A stretch of 64,000 nt of DNA, taken from assembly GCA_947396885.1 (NCBI GenBank), contig OX377201.1, forward strand, positions 68,980,983-69,044,982, read 5' to 3'. This document shows positions 11,131 through 21,729 of this stretch, piece after piece. Origin of the DNA: Heligmosomoides polygyrus polygyrus (lineage: Eukaryota; Nematoda; Chromadorea; Rhabditida; Heligmosomidae). The notes beneath the pieces were generated by a model. That model did not search any database. It was not told the DNA's origin and saw only the letters and a program-made list of their open reading frames with translations. The stretch's first letter is position 1. Every line of letters starts with the position of its first letter. The translations under genes were made by a program, and so were the position numbers.

Positions 11131-12199
11131 ATGCGATTTTTGTGTTAGCCAGTTTCTTTTGATATCGTTTACTCACTCCAAAAGCGCATTGTGTAGGCTC
11201 AAGTAAATGTAGTAAAGTAAGTTCAACAACAACATTCGCCAGAGACAAAATAAAGGATTTGAATCCTTAAAAAAGCCAATAATGAAGATATTCAATACCT
11301 TCCCAGAACCGGTGACAATACTCGTTAAATGGCAAGACAAACTTTTTCCTGCAAACAAAATCCTGCAAAAAAATTCTTACAGAAATGCGTGTGCAAAACA
11401 TCTACGCACAAGTGCAAACCTTTGCGAAAAAAACCGTTCACTCCATTTGTTCATTTCATTATCTAACAGGAATCGTCAGCCCATCAAATTGTAGAGTTAT
11501 ACGGCATTTTCAGTCAAAATTCAACCTCTTTGAAATAAATTTCAACGTTCTTCTGGAATCTTCCCCGTGTAACAACGTTGAATTTGATTTGAAAAATTTT
11601 GAATTTCAACTGAAAATGGTATATAGTCGTGTCATATATGCAAACTGTGAGCTTCAGTCCTGAACTAATCGAGGTCGCTGAACACGAGTCTTAAGTTAGT
11701 TTTTGCAGTAACGATTGCCATCAAGAGATATTAATCAAATTATCGATTTTTCGTAAATATCACTCAACAAGGTCGAAACCTCAGGCCTGAGGTAATCGAG
11801 GTCACTGAACACGAATCTGAATTCATTTTTTTAATTTTTCGTCGAAATTTGTGTTTATTGTGCAAATTCCATAGTGTTCAAGTGTATGACATCGATGACA
11901 GTCGTGGTCGCAGAGAACGCAAATGTGAAGTTAGATTTTGAAAATATCGACGAAGACCGGTCATACAATTGATTCGCCTCAACCAATTCCCCATAGAAAA
12001 TCAACAGCTCGATCAACTTCAACCGATAATTTCAAAAACGAACTTCAAATTTGTGTTCAGCGAGGTCGACTATCCGAACGGCTGAAGCTTCGGACCGCAG
12101 TCGATCGCCATCAGCTGCGGTCAATATCGCCAATACGCCATTTTCCCACGCCAGTTGTGATGGACTGATGGGAACACGCACGCACACACACGCTACCCT
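11131..12199. other. Unassigned AT-rich stretch with a small duplicated motif
   Basis: No gene is recognised. A motif with the core AATCGAGGTC-CTGAACACGA occurs twice in direct orientation (about 11650-11695 and 11772-11822). The rest looks like old non-coding sequence. Confidence 0.35.
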
Positions 12200-12439
12200 T
12201 CTATGTATAGTAGGATATTGAATGCGTTTTGGTTACGGTGAGCTCCTCGACAGTGTGCTATCAGTGCCAACAGGGGACGAAACAAAACTACATAACACAC
12301 TCAAGAGTGCCAACAAGGCACAGACGGGCAAATTTTCTCTTTTGCTGTCGGGAGTGAGTGCTACCGCGATACGGAAGTCATGATACTTTAATCGATAGAC
12401 TGTTGAGGACCTGCCGGCCTGGAGGCACGATCGATAGGC

Positions 12440-13195
12440 TACCCGGCCCCTGGTAACTGTATATAATCAGTTGCTTCGGGGCAGGCAGGAACTCGGACTC
12501 GTCTCCACACACACGGCTCGACACGATTCCTCGCTCCCGTTCGACACACACGGCTCGACCCTCGCCCCGGTTCGACGTTCGACGCCCGCTCACATCACGT
12601 CTTTCTCAGGCGCTTGAGCACCTCAACCGGCAGCTATAAGAGCTCGGACAGTCTATCCTGTCCGAGGCCGATCCGAGGCCCGTATCATAACGAAGAGGCT
12701 CAGGGTTAACATGACCCAGTCTAACTCACTGAATAACTAATCCAAACATGATGCAATCCAAACAGGCAGTGCCGGCGGCGTCAGCACCAGCACCAGCACC
12801 TAGATTAGCAAGAGGAGGGCCCGTCAGGCCAAGCGGTGTCATCCCTCAAGTGTACGTCAAGGCCCCGTCGACCAGTGGATGCGCCCCCCCCCCGACCCGA
12901 TGCAGGTACTATGTGGGAAGCCTCCTGGCAAGTGCCCTGAAACCGCAGGTAACTTCAGACGAAACAAAATGCGTGTTCCAGATTCGAAGAAGAGGCAAGA
13001 AAGAGCGTGGAGTTCTCGCCGCACTGCAGCGGGTGCTGCCGGAGGTACGCTGAGCGTCTCAGGAGCCGTAGCCGCACTCGGAAAAGCCTAGATGCACGCA
13101 AAGTAGCCATAGCTGACCCCGGAGTGAGTCACGATGCGGTCAAGAAAGCGAACCACCGCAAGGCGGCGAGGAGACATACATAAAAGGAATAAATG
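12440..13195 (+). other. Possible small transcription unit of unknown kind
   Basis: A TATA-like TATATAA (about 12461) is followed by a GC-rich leader containing repeats of CACACACGGCTCGAC (about 12506-12560). A frame starting at 12748 (MMQSKQAVPAAS, with an alanine-proline run) stays open for 101 codons and ends at 13053. An AATAAA lies at about 13187, followed by an AT-rich patch. The product is not recognised. It may be the 5' region of a retroelement or a decayed gene. The +1 frame across 12879-13091 is also open, so the true frame is unclear. Confidence 0.25.
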
Positions 13196-13382
13196 ATTAT
13201 TATGAAGAGGGTGGTTGAAGACTGATAGTTGCTACAAAAAAGAGGTGAGCAGAGACAAAAATGGAGTGTGCTGATACCATCTTACAACCTCCCGATGAGC
13301 TTAGAATCGGTAACTGGGTGATGAAGAGGGCTGATGATGAAGAGGATAGCCGAGGAATGGGGGGGGGGGGAGGAATACAGAG

Positions 13383-13749
13383 TTAAACGATATGGGCAAG
13401 CTCCCCCTCACGAACAAATGTGTCAGAACCCTCTTTGTATGGGTACTTCAGCGCTCCATAAACATTCGCTCCATTCGAATTGACAACAATGGGTGTGCAC
13501 ACGAAAGAGGAAGGCAATGACTCCCAAAAACAGCTCGAGAGATAGCTGCTCTTGATGATCACTCTGAACATTAGTGTTCACCCGGATACAGAGTAGAGCG
13601 GTCCGAAAAGCAAAGCCTACGCTTGTTTCGAAAAGCCCCTTCGCAACGTCGTTTGTCTCATGAAGTAAGCACCTCCGTTGTGAAGTGTGTGAGCAGTTGT
13701 AGAATTTGCTCGCTGTAACTGATCTATTACTTAGGAATCTAATGCCCAT
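13383..13749 (-). other. Minus-strand open stretch, unrecognised
   Basis: Two overlapping minus-strand frames (108 and 62 codons) cover this stretch, with no recognised motif. They could be a fragment of a gene or chance. The flanks hold no clear splice sites that would decide. Confidence 0.2.
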
Positions 13750-13929
13750 GCATGTAAGCCTATATGATCGCCTTTATGAGTCCCCATCTGTGTGGTTTAA
13801 TTTTCAAGTAGCAGTGAATGCGATTGCACCACATGGTGACCCTGATCTGCCACCCTCGGGCGGTGAATGCATCATGAAAACAACGATACCTCTGCTCTTT
13901 ACGATTAAGAAGTACCTTTATCATCATTT

Positions 13930-14692
13930 TCAGTAGCGTTTGTCCCGCTTGGTGGCGGGGTCCGCTCTTCTGGTGTGATGACGCCATTTCTCCTGATCAA
14001 ATGCATGATCAGGATGCACACCAGCTATCTTTAATTCCAAGCGCAACGTATCTAGCCAACGTTGCTTCGGGCGTTCTCTGGGCCGTTTTCCAGGGACTTC
14101 AAGGTTCAGGCCAATCTTACAGACGGTGTCGCCGTTAGCGCGAAGCACGTGGCCATACCATCATAGACGCGCTTCACGCAACTTGTCGGCTATCGTAGCG
14201 ACACCAAACCTTTGTCGTATGGTGTCGTTGTGAACGCGGTCCAAACGCGTTACTCCGGCCGTCCACCTTAGCATCTTCGTCTCCATTACACTGAGGTGGC
14301 TTTCAATCTCCTTCGTCGCGGGCTAGCACTCAGCACCGCACGTCGCTACTGGGCGAACAACTGTTCTATAAACCTTCGATTTGACGTGCTCAGGTATTGT
14401 CCTGTCACAAAGCACCCCAGTCAACGAGCGACATTTGGACCAGGATGCACTCGTGCGTTCACCTCCAACATTAGGCTGCCATCGGACGTGACTGCTGACC
14501 CAAGATACTTGAAAGATATAACTCGTGAGAACTCAGCACCATTGATCTTAATAGATCTGTGGTCATTGACATCCGTCGTCAAGTATTCCGCTTTTTGACG
14601 TTCAGCTTGAGTCCGAACAATGCCATGCGACCGCACCACGCGTGTGCCTGTCGCTCGAGTTCGGCTTTGTCTTCACACGTAAGCATAACGTC
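13930..14692 (-). pseudogene. RTE copy A, reverse transcriptase C-terminal part
   Basis: The minus strand reads ADDVM directly at the hAT junction, then KAELERQ, KYLGS.VTSDG (14500), MLRW (14275), WYGHVLR (14155) and GKRPRERPKQRWLD near 14090. This is the usual C-terminal order of RTE and BovB type proteins. Frames shift near 14420 and 14160. The stop lies at about 13930, just before the short tail. Confidence 0.8.
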
Positions 14693-14711
14693 ATCGGCAT
14701 CAGGGGTGCAC

Positions 14712-14790
14712 ATTTAACGGTTAACGATTTAACGAATTTAACGAATTAACGGCATTTTTCGTTAAAATCTGGCTTAACAACTTAACGAAA
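14712..14790. repeat. hAT1 left subterminal TTAACG repeats
   Basis: The motif TTAACG or close variants occurs about six times. The same vocabulary recurs at the right end (19050-19135) and at both ends of hAT2, as expected of subterminal transposase-binding repeats in hAT elements. Confidence 0.6.
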
Positions 14791-14975
14791 GTTTTGAAAT
14801 TTAACGGAATTTCTAACTGACGTTTTTCTCGGTGCGTTTATCACATTTACCCTTTCTCTTCAGTAATGATGCAGGCGTCGTCCTCCCAATTAAGACTTCT
14901 TCCTCTTCTTCTTCTTCTTCTCCTTAGCGTTTAGTCCCGCGCAGTCGCAGGGTCCGCTGTTCTTGTGATCTGTCG

Positions 14976-17700
14976 CTACCTCATCCTATCAAGGGCGTCA
15001 TCTGCCGTGGCGCCGACTTCGGCGAGATCTCTCTTGATGACGTCCTTCCATCTTTTCTTTGGGGCTCCTCTCGGACGATTTCCGGGTTCCTCGAAGTCTA
15101 GGGCCAACCTTGTGAGGTGATCCTCTGGTCTTCCGAGGACGTGTCCATACCACCTCAGGCGCTGCTCTCTCATCTTCAGCAGGATCGGGGCTGTCTTCAT
15201 CACTGCCCTAACATCCTCGTTTCGCACTCTGTCCCGACGGGTCCATCCACATGCCCACCTCAGCATCCTCATCTCCGCCGCGTGTAGTTGCCGCTCCTGC
15301 GCCTTACCCAGGGCCCAGCACTCGCTGCCGTAGAGGAGGGCAGGTCTCACAACTGTTCTCTAGAGCTTGCCTTCGAGCGTCCTGGAGCATCTACAGTCGC
15401 AGAGGATCCCTGTGGAATTCCTCCACTTGAGCTAGGCTGCGTTTATCGGATAGGTCACTTCCGAGGTAGCGGAATTCTTCCACCTTCTCGATCGTTTTCC
15501 CTTGGCAGTCTAAGATCGATCCAGCGCACTGCTGAGAGCTGATGAACTTCGTCTTCTTCACGTTCAGCCGTAGGCCGTTGTCTGCGAGGGCTCTCTGTCA
15601 CAGCTGCACCTTCTCCTCCAGCTCCTCCTGGTTGTTGGCTACTAGGGCGATGTCGTCCGCGTAGAGGATCGTTCTGAGAGGGCCTTCTTCAAGGTGGTTC
15701 ACTATAGAGTCAAGCGTCAGCAGGAAGATGAATGGGCTCAGAGCCGACCCTCGATGTACCCTCACTGTGATGTCCACTTTCCTTGTCACCCGTGTAGAGT
15801 TCGTATCTCCGCTTTCGAGCCCTCGTACATGTCCCTTATGACCGTGATCAGACGTTCCGGGACACCTCTAACTCGAGGCGATTTCCAGATTACGGCCCGA
15901 GCTAGCCTGTCGTAGCCCTTCTCCAGGTCCAGGAATGCCAGGTAGCAGGGTTTTCGTTTCTCCCGATATTTCGCCATCAACAGACAAGCGATGAAGATGG
16001 CGTCTGTGGTGAACCTCTCAGGCATGAAGCCCCACTGCACCTGGGAGATGGGTACCATCTCCCTCACCCTTGAGTCGACTAGTCGTTTGTAGATCTTCAT
16101 CGTGTGTAAGATCAGTTTGATCCCTCGGTAGTTGGAGCATTCGGAAGCGTCTCCCTTCTGCTTGAAGATGGGGACTATGGTGCTGTTCCTCCAGTCATCC
16201 GGCATCTTACCTTCTTCCGTGATTCTGTTGAGGAACTGCGTCAACCAGTTGATTCCGAGGTCCTCGAGCACCTTCCAAGCCTCTACTGGCACACCGTCAG
16301 GCCCTGCTGCCTTTCCGAGTTTCATCTTCCCTATGGCCTTGCGAATCTCTTTTTGCGTCCAGGGTGAGATGAGTCCTTCCGTTGGTTGTTCTTCCTCGGC
16401 CTCCCGACGAGGGAACTCCTAGTTCAGGAGTTCCTTGAAGCACTCCCCCCCATCTATTTCTGACCTCGACCGGCTTCCGTAACACCCTACCGTCAGAATT
16501 CTTCACCTTTTTCACTACTCGAATGTCGAGGCTAGCTCTATGACGCGCCTTGGCCAGGCCGATGGCAAACTTCTCTCCCTCTGGTCCGTCTACTTTCTCG
16601 TACAGGGCATCCATTTCCGCGTTCTTTGCCTTCGCTACAGCTGTTTTTGCCAGCCTCTTCAGCTTCCTGTAGGCTGTGAGATGCTCGGGTGCCCTCGTCT
16701 TCTGCCACAGCTTGTAGGCCTCCTTCTTCCTCTTCACCGCAGCCTGCACCTCTTCGTTCCAGAACCATGCCGATTTATCCCCTCTGGTTCCTCCCTTTTT
16801 TCTCCCAGGGTTTCTTTGGCACATTTCAGGATTGTTTGGGCTACCCTCCTCCAGGTCTCATTCACGGGACCAGCTGGATCTGGAAGGCCTGCTTCGAGCA
16901 CTGTCCTTCGCAGCTCGTTCCGCTCTGAACCCTGCAGTCTCACCCTTCGGATCCTGGGTTCCGTCCTCACTTTGGGCCTGGTGGGTAGAGGTATGCTAAG
17001 GTCGGCTACCATGGGTCTATGCTGTGATGCTACGTCTTCTCCCGGAATGACCTTCACATCCCGGACTGTTTTTAGGGCAGCCCTTCGAACCAGGATGTGG
17101 TCGACCTCCGTCCTTCTTCCTCTGCTAGCATAGGTCACCTTCTGGCTCTCCCTCTTCGCGAAGAAGGTGCTACAGACAGCCAGGTCGTGGGCGATAGCCA
17201 GATCCAGAATTCGTTCTCCATCCGGGTTTATCAGGCCGATCCCTTTACCTCCATGAACTCTTTCCACTCCTGTTCTGCCACTCCCCACATGCCCGTTCAT
17301 GTCCCCTGCTATGGAGAAGTAGTCGCCTTCTGGTACGGACCTTATGGCTTCCTCGAGCGTGAGGTAGAAGTCATCCTTGTCGTGCTCGGAGCATCCGGTC
17401 TGCGGAGCGTAGACAGATATGATGGTCCAGTAACCCTCCTTCGTGTCCAGCCGCAGTGACATGATGCAGTCGTTTATTCTTAGGACAGCCGCTACTAAAT
17501 CCTTGAGGGACTATCCCTACCCCGTTCCTCTTGGTGTCCTCTCCATTGTAGTACAGCTTGACTCCTTCTCCGATCTCCCTGGCTTTCGCCCCTTTCCATC
17601 GCGTTTCCTGCAGACACAGGACTTGTATCCTTCTGCGCTTCATCAGGTCAGCCACTTCCCTAGATCTTCCGGTCGGCGTTCCCACATTCAGAGTCCCCAG
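14976..17700 (-). pseudogene. RTE copy B ORF: endonuclease and reverse transcriptase
   Basis: The endonuclease begins about 17696 (LNVGTPTGRSREV, then CLQETRWKGAK at about 17610). It continues with YAPQTGC (17400), AGDMNGHVG (17310) and ASQHRPMVADL (17030), which hold its catalytic Asp/Asn/His residues. The linker has KSAWFWNEEV (16770). The reverse transcriptase shows GPDGVPVEAWK (16300), NYRGIKL (16130), FLDLEKGYDR (15935), HRGSALSP (15755) and the catalytic YADD (15660). The C-terminus has SECWALG (15325), WYGHVLGRPEDH (15155) and RPRGAPKKRWKDV (15085). Frames break near 17460, 16800, 16400 and 15790. Confidence 0.9.
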
Positions 17701-17939
17701 TCAAACTAGCTTCTTTAGCCGAGGTCGTTCGGCCCTCGGTAGCCCTCGCATACTGACCACAGAACTCGGGCGGGGGTTCTGTGCGCCACTTCCGGGTGAC
17801 GTTCTAGCCTTTACACTGATTCTATTGCGACTTGTGATCATGGTTTTGTGACGAGGTTTTTCCATCAGCCGGCCTGTCAACCTGGGCCTGACGCTGGAAC
17901 CGTTGCCATTTTTGCAATTTTTGCAGGGCATGGCGTGCC

Positions 17940-18005
17940 GGAGCCGGGAGTCGAAGTCGTTTGTGCATGAAACAACACTACTAACCACTAGGCTAACTCG
18001 GCTCC
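17940..18005 (-). other. tRNA-like sequence at the 5' end of RTE copy B
   Basis: On the minus strand the first 7 bases GGAGCCG pair exactly with CGGCTCC at 17940-17946. Between them lie a very good A box (TTAGCCTAGTGGTTAG) and a B-box-like CTTCGACTCCC. At 66 nt it is shorter than a tRNA and the T stem does not pair, so it is a derived or eroded form, not a tRNA gene. Its first base coincides with the first base of the retrotransposon as defined by the target duplication. Confidence 0.6.
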
Positions 18006-18108
18006 ATCCTCCCAATTAAGACTGTTCCTGAAAAAACTATTGAAATCAGCAAGAATATTTTAACGTTTTCATGAATGTTTTGAGTTTTGGAATTTTTAAA
18101 TGGATTTT

Positions 18109-18320
18109 GGGGCGCGTGTAGCGTATTAGGAGGAGGTGTCGGCTGTCGCGTGCACCCGATACCAAGCTTCTGGTTTGCCTGCAACATTGTTGAAATTTAG
18201 GCCAACCAAGCCTTCCATCCCTCCTGGGTCGGGGAATTGGTATCAGACTATCCCGTAGAAGTAGAATACTTGGCGCATCCCAAAAGAGATTGAGTAATGT
18301 CGTTCTTTATCCTCATCCTT
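18109..18320 (+). mobile_element. tRNA-derived SINE, copy S2, internally deleted
   Basis: It has the same head and tail as the 723-1020 copy but lacks about 85 bp of the central body. Imperfect duplications (AATGGATTTTGG and AATACATTTTGG) flank it. The same insertion site is occupied in hAT2. Confidence 0.8.
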
Positions 18321-18434
18321 TAATACATTTTGGAGCTAGAAATTTCTTTGCCGATTCTCCAAGCACCTCAACGAATTCACAAAGGTACCGGGCTAACCAG
18401 GATATGCCTATCCTCACGTGGCGTTGCTTATCCT

Positions 18435-18566
18435 AGAATACTTTTGCTCGCCACCTGAAACAGTCGAGACGGAGAGAAGGTTTTCAGCCGCTAGAGGTAT
18501 TTTGAACGATTTTAGAAAAAAGCTAATAACAACAATTAGGATTGCTACTTTTCCTGAACGTTAACA
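18435..18566 (+). pseudogene. hAT1 transposase, C-terminal dimerisation region
   Basis: The frame reads LEYFCSPPETVETERRFSAA and continues GILNDFRKKL to a stop just after 18560. The SSxxxERxFSxAG-type block with a following L-R motif is the hallmark of the hAT C-terminal dimerisation domain. Upstream coding sequence is interrupted by the SINE and a frameshift near 18425. The catalytic DDE part is missing. Confidence 0.85.
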
Positions 18567-19159
18567 CGTTGACGCCGTGTCACACCTTTCTGCATTATGG
18601 GACCGTGTGACGTTATACCGCGTCACGGTTCCGACGTTGCAAAAATGGATTGGTAGCGCGCACAAGGCACTCGAAAATCGTGCGTTCGAAAAAGTGTTAA
18701 CATTCCACTGATAGGCTTTTAATTGCATTTTTATTATAACTTCTGTGCTTCATGGGCTATTGCTCGTATCGAAATTGGGTATGCTCGTAGAACATTCACA
18801 CAAAGCGGTTTCGCAAAGAGCTAGGGAAGCGGGGAACTCCGGGTTCTGTCTGCTCGTGCATTTCATAGTAAGATCCCTTGCCGATGATCATCTTGTTGAT
18901 GTTGTTGATGTTTGTTTATGTTGAATTGTTTATTTTCGTTACAGTCTTACACTCTATTCCTTGAACTTTAGCTGTTGACCTCTTGAAATTGAAACCTATA
19001 AGGTTTTCCTTGATTTTTTCTCTTGAAACAATGGTTTGCAGGTAATTGTATTTTTTAACGAAATTTAACGATTTACCTGAAATTTTACAAAAATTTTCCG
19101 TTATAAATTTCGTTAAAAAAATTTAACGGACAGAATTCAGTGTGCACCCCTGATCGGCA

Positions 19160-19735
19160 TGCAGCAACGTTCAAGGAGCTGCGTTTTCGAGATCTCATTC
19201 ATGACGACCACGAATGGCAGTGGGGAGAGCGCAGACCCCTGGTGTACTCCGACAGAGATTGGAAACTCCATACTCCATCGAGGTGCACGCTGGCGCTCGC
19301 ACTTGGCTTGTTGGGCACGAGTAGAGGACGCGCACCCACTCAATAAGCTCTTCAGAGACGCCGTATAACTTCTCGTCTAGCTCGGTCGAAGGCCTTCTCC
19401 AAGTCCAGGAAGGCAAAATGCTCGTGGTGCTTCTCTAGCAGAAGACGTACGGCGTGTATGGCATCAACCGTCCCACAGCCGGCAACGAAACCACCCTGAT
19501 TATTGGAAAGCTGGACAACATCCCGTATACGTCTATCCACGATTCGCTCAAAGATTTCCATGGTATGCGAAAGTGGTCGAATCGGACGGTAGGTAGCCCA
19601 GTCCGCAGGGCTGCCCTTCTTCTTCCAAATTGGAATAGTCATGCTTTGCTGCCAACTTTCAGGCACTTTCTTTTCAGCAACAACCTGATTGAAAAACTCT
19701 GTCAGCCAGTCAGCAGGGCACCAACCCTCCGACTT
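19160..19735 (-). pseudogene. RTE copy A, reverse transcriptase core
   Basis: The minus strand shows IPIWKKKGSPAD (19635), PLSHTMEIFERIVD (19570), FLDLEKAFDR (19400), GVHQGSAL (19255) and a NEIS segment (19195). It continues to L-L-H-A-D, the start of the catalytic motif (Y changed to H), where hAT1 interrupts it. The frame changes near 19400 and 19250. Confidence 0.82.
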
Positions 19736-19913
19736 TCACAGGTCGACCGGCACGTCATCAGGACCAGTGGCTTTATCTGACTTCACCTTCCTCAGGGCTG
19801 CCTCAGTTTCGCTCACTGTGATCTTCTGAACGGGACCGTGTGCAGGTGAAGCAAAAGGAACAGCAGGATGTTCAAATTCAACATTTGAGATTTCCTCGCA
19901 GTAGTCGCGCCAT

Positions 19914-20205
19914 GGGCGCGTGTGGCGCAGTCGGAGGAGGCGTGACTGTCGCGTGCACCCGATACCAGGTTCCTGGTTCGGATTTCTCGCCCAGGCCAAC
20001 CAAGCCTTCCATCCCTTCGGGGTCGGTGAATTGATACCAGACTTGTCTGGGAAGGATAAAGCGCTGACTTGTTCATCGGCTGGCCACCGCAAGTCATTGT
20101 ATGGCCAAATACGCATTTATGTCGCCTCCACGACATCCCGTAGAAGTAGAATGCGCTGGCTCATCCCAGAGGGGATTGAGTAACGCCGTCCTTTATCCTT
20201 TATCC
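19914..20205 (+). mobile_element. tRNA-derived SINE, copy S3, full length
   Basis: A perfect 12-bp duplication TAGTCGCGCCAT flanks it at 19902-19913 and 20206-20217. It inserted into RTE copy A between the linker and reverse transcriptase. Box A (TGGCGCAGTCGG) and a good B box (GGTTCGGATTTC) are present, and the 3' end is CTTTATCCTTTATCC. Confidence 0.92.
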
Positions 20206-20217
20206 TAGTCGCGCCAT

Positions 20218-21590
20218 CGCTTACCAGCCTTCTTATGATTCATCAGAAGATGACCGTTCTCGTCGTTAATGCCAAAGAGCTTCTCGATGTCTTCTGCTTG
20301 ACGACAGCGAGCTTTGGCGAGGCGGTAAAGATAACGCTCACCATCGCGCCTCTCCAGTTTTTCACTCACATCAGCGTAGTGTGCGGCTTCAGCAGCGGCC
20401 ACTGCCTTCTTTGCCGTTTTCTTCGCTTCTCGATAATCCCGCCAAATATCGACTTTTTTATCACCGATAAATACGTTATATAGCCTTTCTTTTCCGTTAC
20501 CTTATTTCTGATATCGTCAATCCACAGCCAAGCCTGCTTGTCGACCCAACGCCGTCCAGGCTTCGTTGTGCCGACTTCGAGGCGAGCAGCCCGAATTATC
20601 GTCTCGGTAGCCTCTTTCCAGGCTTCGTCGACACTTGTCACCGTCGGCAACCGAATGTGAGAAATAACAGCTGCTTCCCTTTCCTTCAATCGCCACCATT
20701 TAATTCTAGCCGTCCCGCAGCGCTCGACACGCTTACACCTCGGAGGAGTGATCTTCAACGAGCCGATCAGTGGAGGGCAACCGTCTCATACGGCATGGTC
20801 TTCGCATCTGTGACAAGGCTTTGGTCGCGACGCTCAACAGGGACATAGTCGATCCGAGTTTTGGCGTTCCCGCTATAAAACAAGATGAGGTGGGAGTCAC
20901 GCTTTCGAAATTTGGTATTCACGATGGTGAGGTCGTGTGAGTCTGCATACTCAAGTATGCGCTCACCATCGGCGTTGCGGGACAGATAGGCAAACCATCG
21001 TGACAGCTGTAGCCGTCTTCCGTTGTTCCGACGTGACCACTAAGGTCACCTGCCACAACAACCATATCTTCTGACGGCACTTTCGCTGTTTTCTCATCAA
21101 GCAGGGACCAGGACTCGTCCTTGGTTTGCTCGGAACAGCCAGTCTGCGGAGCATATGCAGAGAAGAAATGACATCGTCGCTGTTCTGCGGCGACAACAAA
21201 CTTCATCAAGCGGTCATCAAAACGCTCTACGCTTGCAATCGCGTCACGGAAACGCTCGGAAAGATCATATCTACATCACTGGTGGTTCTGGGACTGCCGC
21301 ACAGAACGGCCCTGAAGCCGCGGCCAATGTCCCACGACTTGCAGAAATCTATCTTTCTTCGCTTTAGTGCTTCTACCAACTCGCACGAGCGGCCCGTCAA
21401 CGTACCCACATTCAATGTTGCTACGCAGTTCTTGTCTACGTTACGGGACTTTCGGACTAGCTCAGTTGCCCCCCGATGCCGTCCTCGCACCAAGGACCCT
21501 CGCATACTTCTCACACTCGCCGGGCTTTGCGAGTACGCGTCGGCTCCCGCGGACGCCGTAGCATTATCTCGAGAGCTCTGAAACGTCATT
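20218..21590 (-). pseudogene. RTE copy A, endonuclease and linker
   Basis: The endonuclease starts about 21430 (VATLNVGTLTGRSCEL) and includes YAPQTGCSEQTKD (21150), a VAGDLSGHVG segment (21055) and a damaged H-R-P-L region near 20790. The linker carries WWRLKEREAAVISH (20690) and RLAKARCRQAEDIEKLFG (20290). Frameshifts occur at about 21330, 21210, 20990 and 20790, so no complete product could be made. Confidence 0.82.
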
Positions 21591-21729
21591 AACCATATGA
21601 TGTGACACAAAAAGGTCGTATATGGCCTGTCGCCTGCATTCGATTGTCCAAGATTAGCTCGGCTTGCAAATGCAAGCAGTTTCCAGTGGCAACACGTGGA
21701 GGAACGGACATCGCCACCACTAAGAAGTA

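Larger units (their letters stand above)
14898..18006 (-). mobile_element. RTE-class LINE, copy B, complete length, tRNA-like 5' head
   Basis: A 17-bp duplication, TCCTCCCAATTAAGACT, flanks it at 14881-14897 and 18007-18023, so both ends are known exactly. The 3' end (14898-14925) is a GAA-rich tail after a short UTR. The 5' end on the minus strand begins GGAGCCGAG and reads into a tRNA-like sequence before the coding region. The length of 3.1 kb matches a full RTE. It is the best preserved LINE in the window, with about three frameshifts. It differs from copies A, C and D and belongs to a separate RTE family. Confidence 0.9.
14701..19152 (+). mobile_element. hAT-superfamily transposon hAT1, containing RTE copy B and a SINE
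   Basis: The ends are CAGGGGTGCACA and TGTGCACCCCTG. An 8-bp duplication ATCGGCAT flanks it at 14693-14700 and 19153-19160. Both ends carry many TTAACG-type subterminal repeats. Without the inserted RTE and SINE it would be about 1.1 kb, so it is internally deleted. Only the C-terminal dimerisation region of the transposase remains near the right end. The 8-bp duplication, the CAGGGG terminus and this domain agree on hAT. It sits in the catalytic-motif codons of RTE copy A. Confidence 0.92.
13915..21720 (-). mobile_element. RTE-class LINE, copy A, full length with nested insertions
   Basis: The element is delimited by a 9-bp duplication (TAAGAAGTA at 13906-13914 and 21721-21729). Its 5' end (GTGGCGATGTCCG) is the same as in copies C and D, and its 3' end is a short AT-rich tail with TGATGATAA. 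Removing hAT1 with one duplication copy, and the SINE at 19914-20205 with one of its duplications, leaves about 3.04 kb, normal for RTE. Protein order on the minus strand is endonuclease, linker, reverse transcriptase, then a C-terminal WYGHVLR region. Frameshifts and stops are frequent. Confidence 0.88.

Noticed and set aside
16540..17133. 197-codon plus-strand ORF
   Set aside because: It is the antisense shadow of the RTE copy B endonuclease, whose minus-strand frame has clear motifs.
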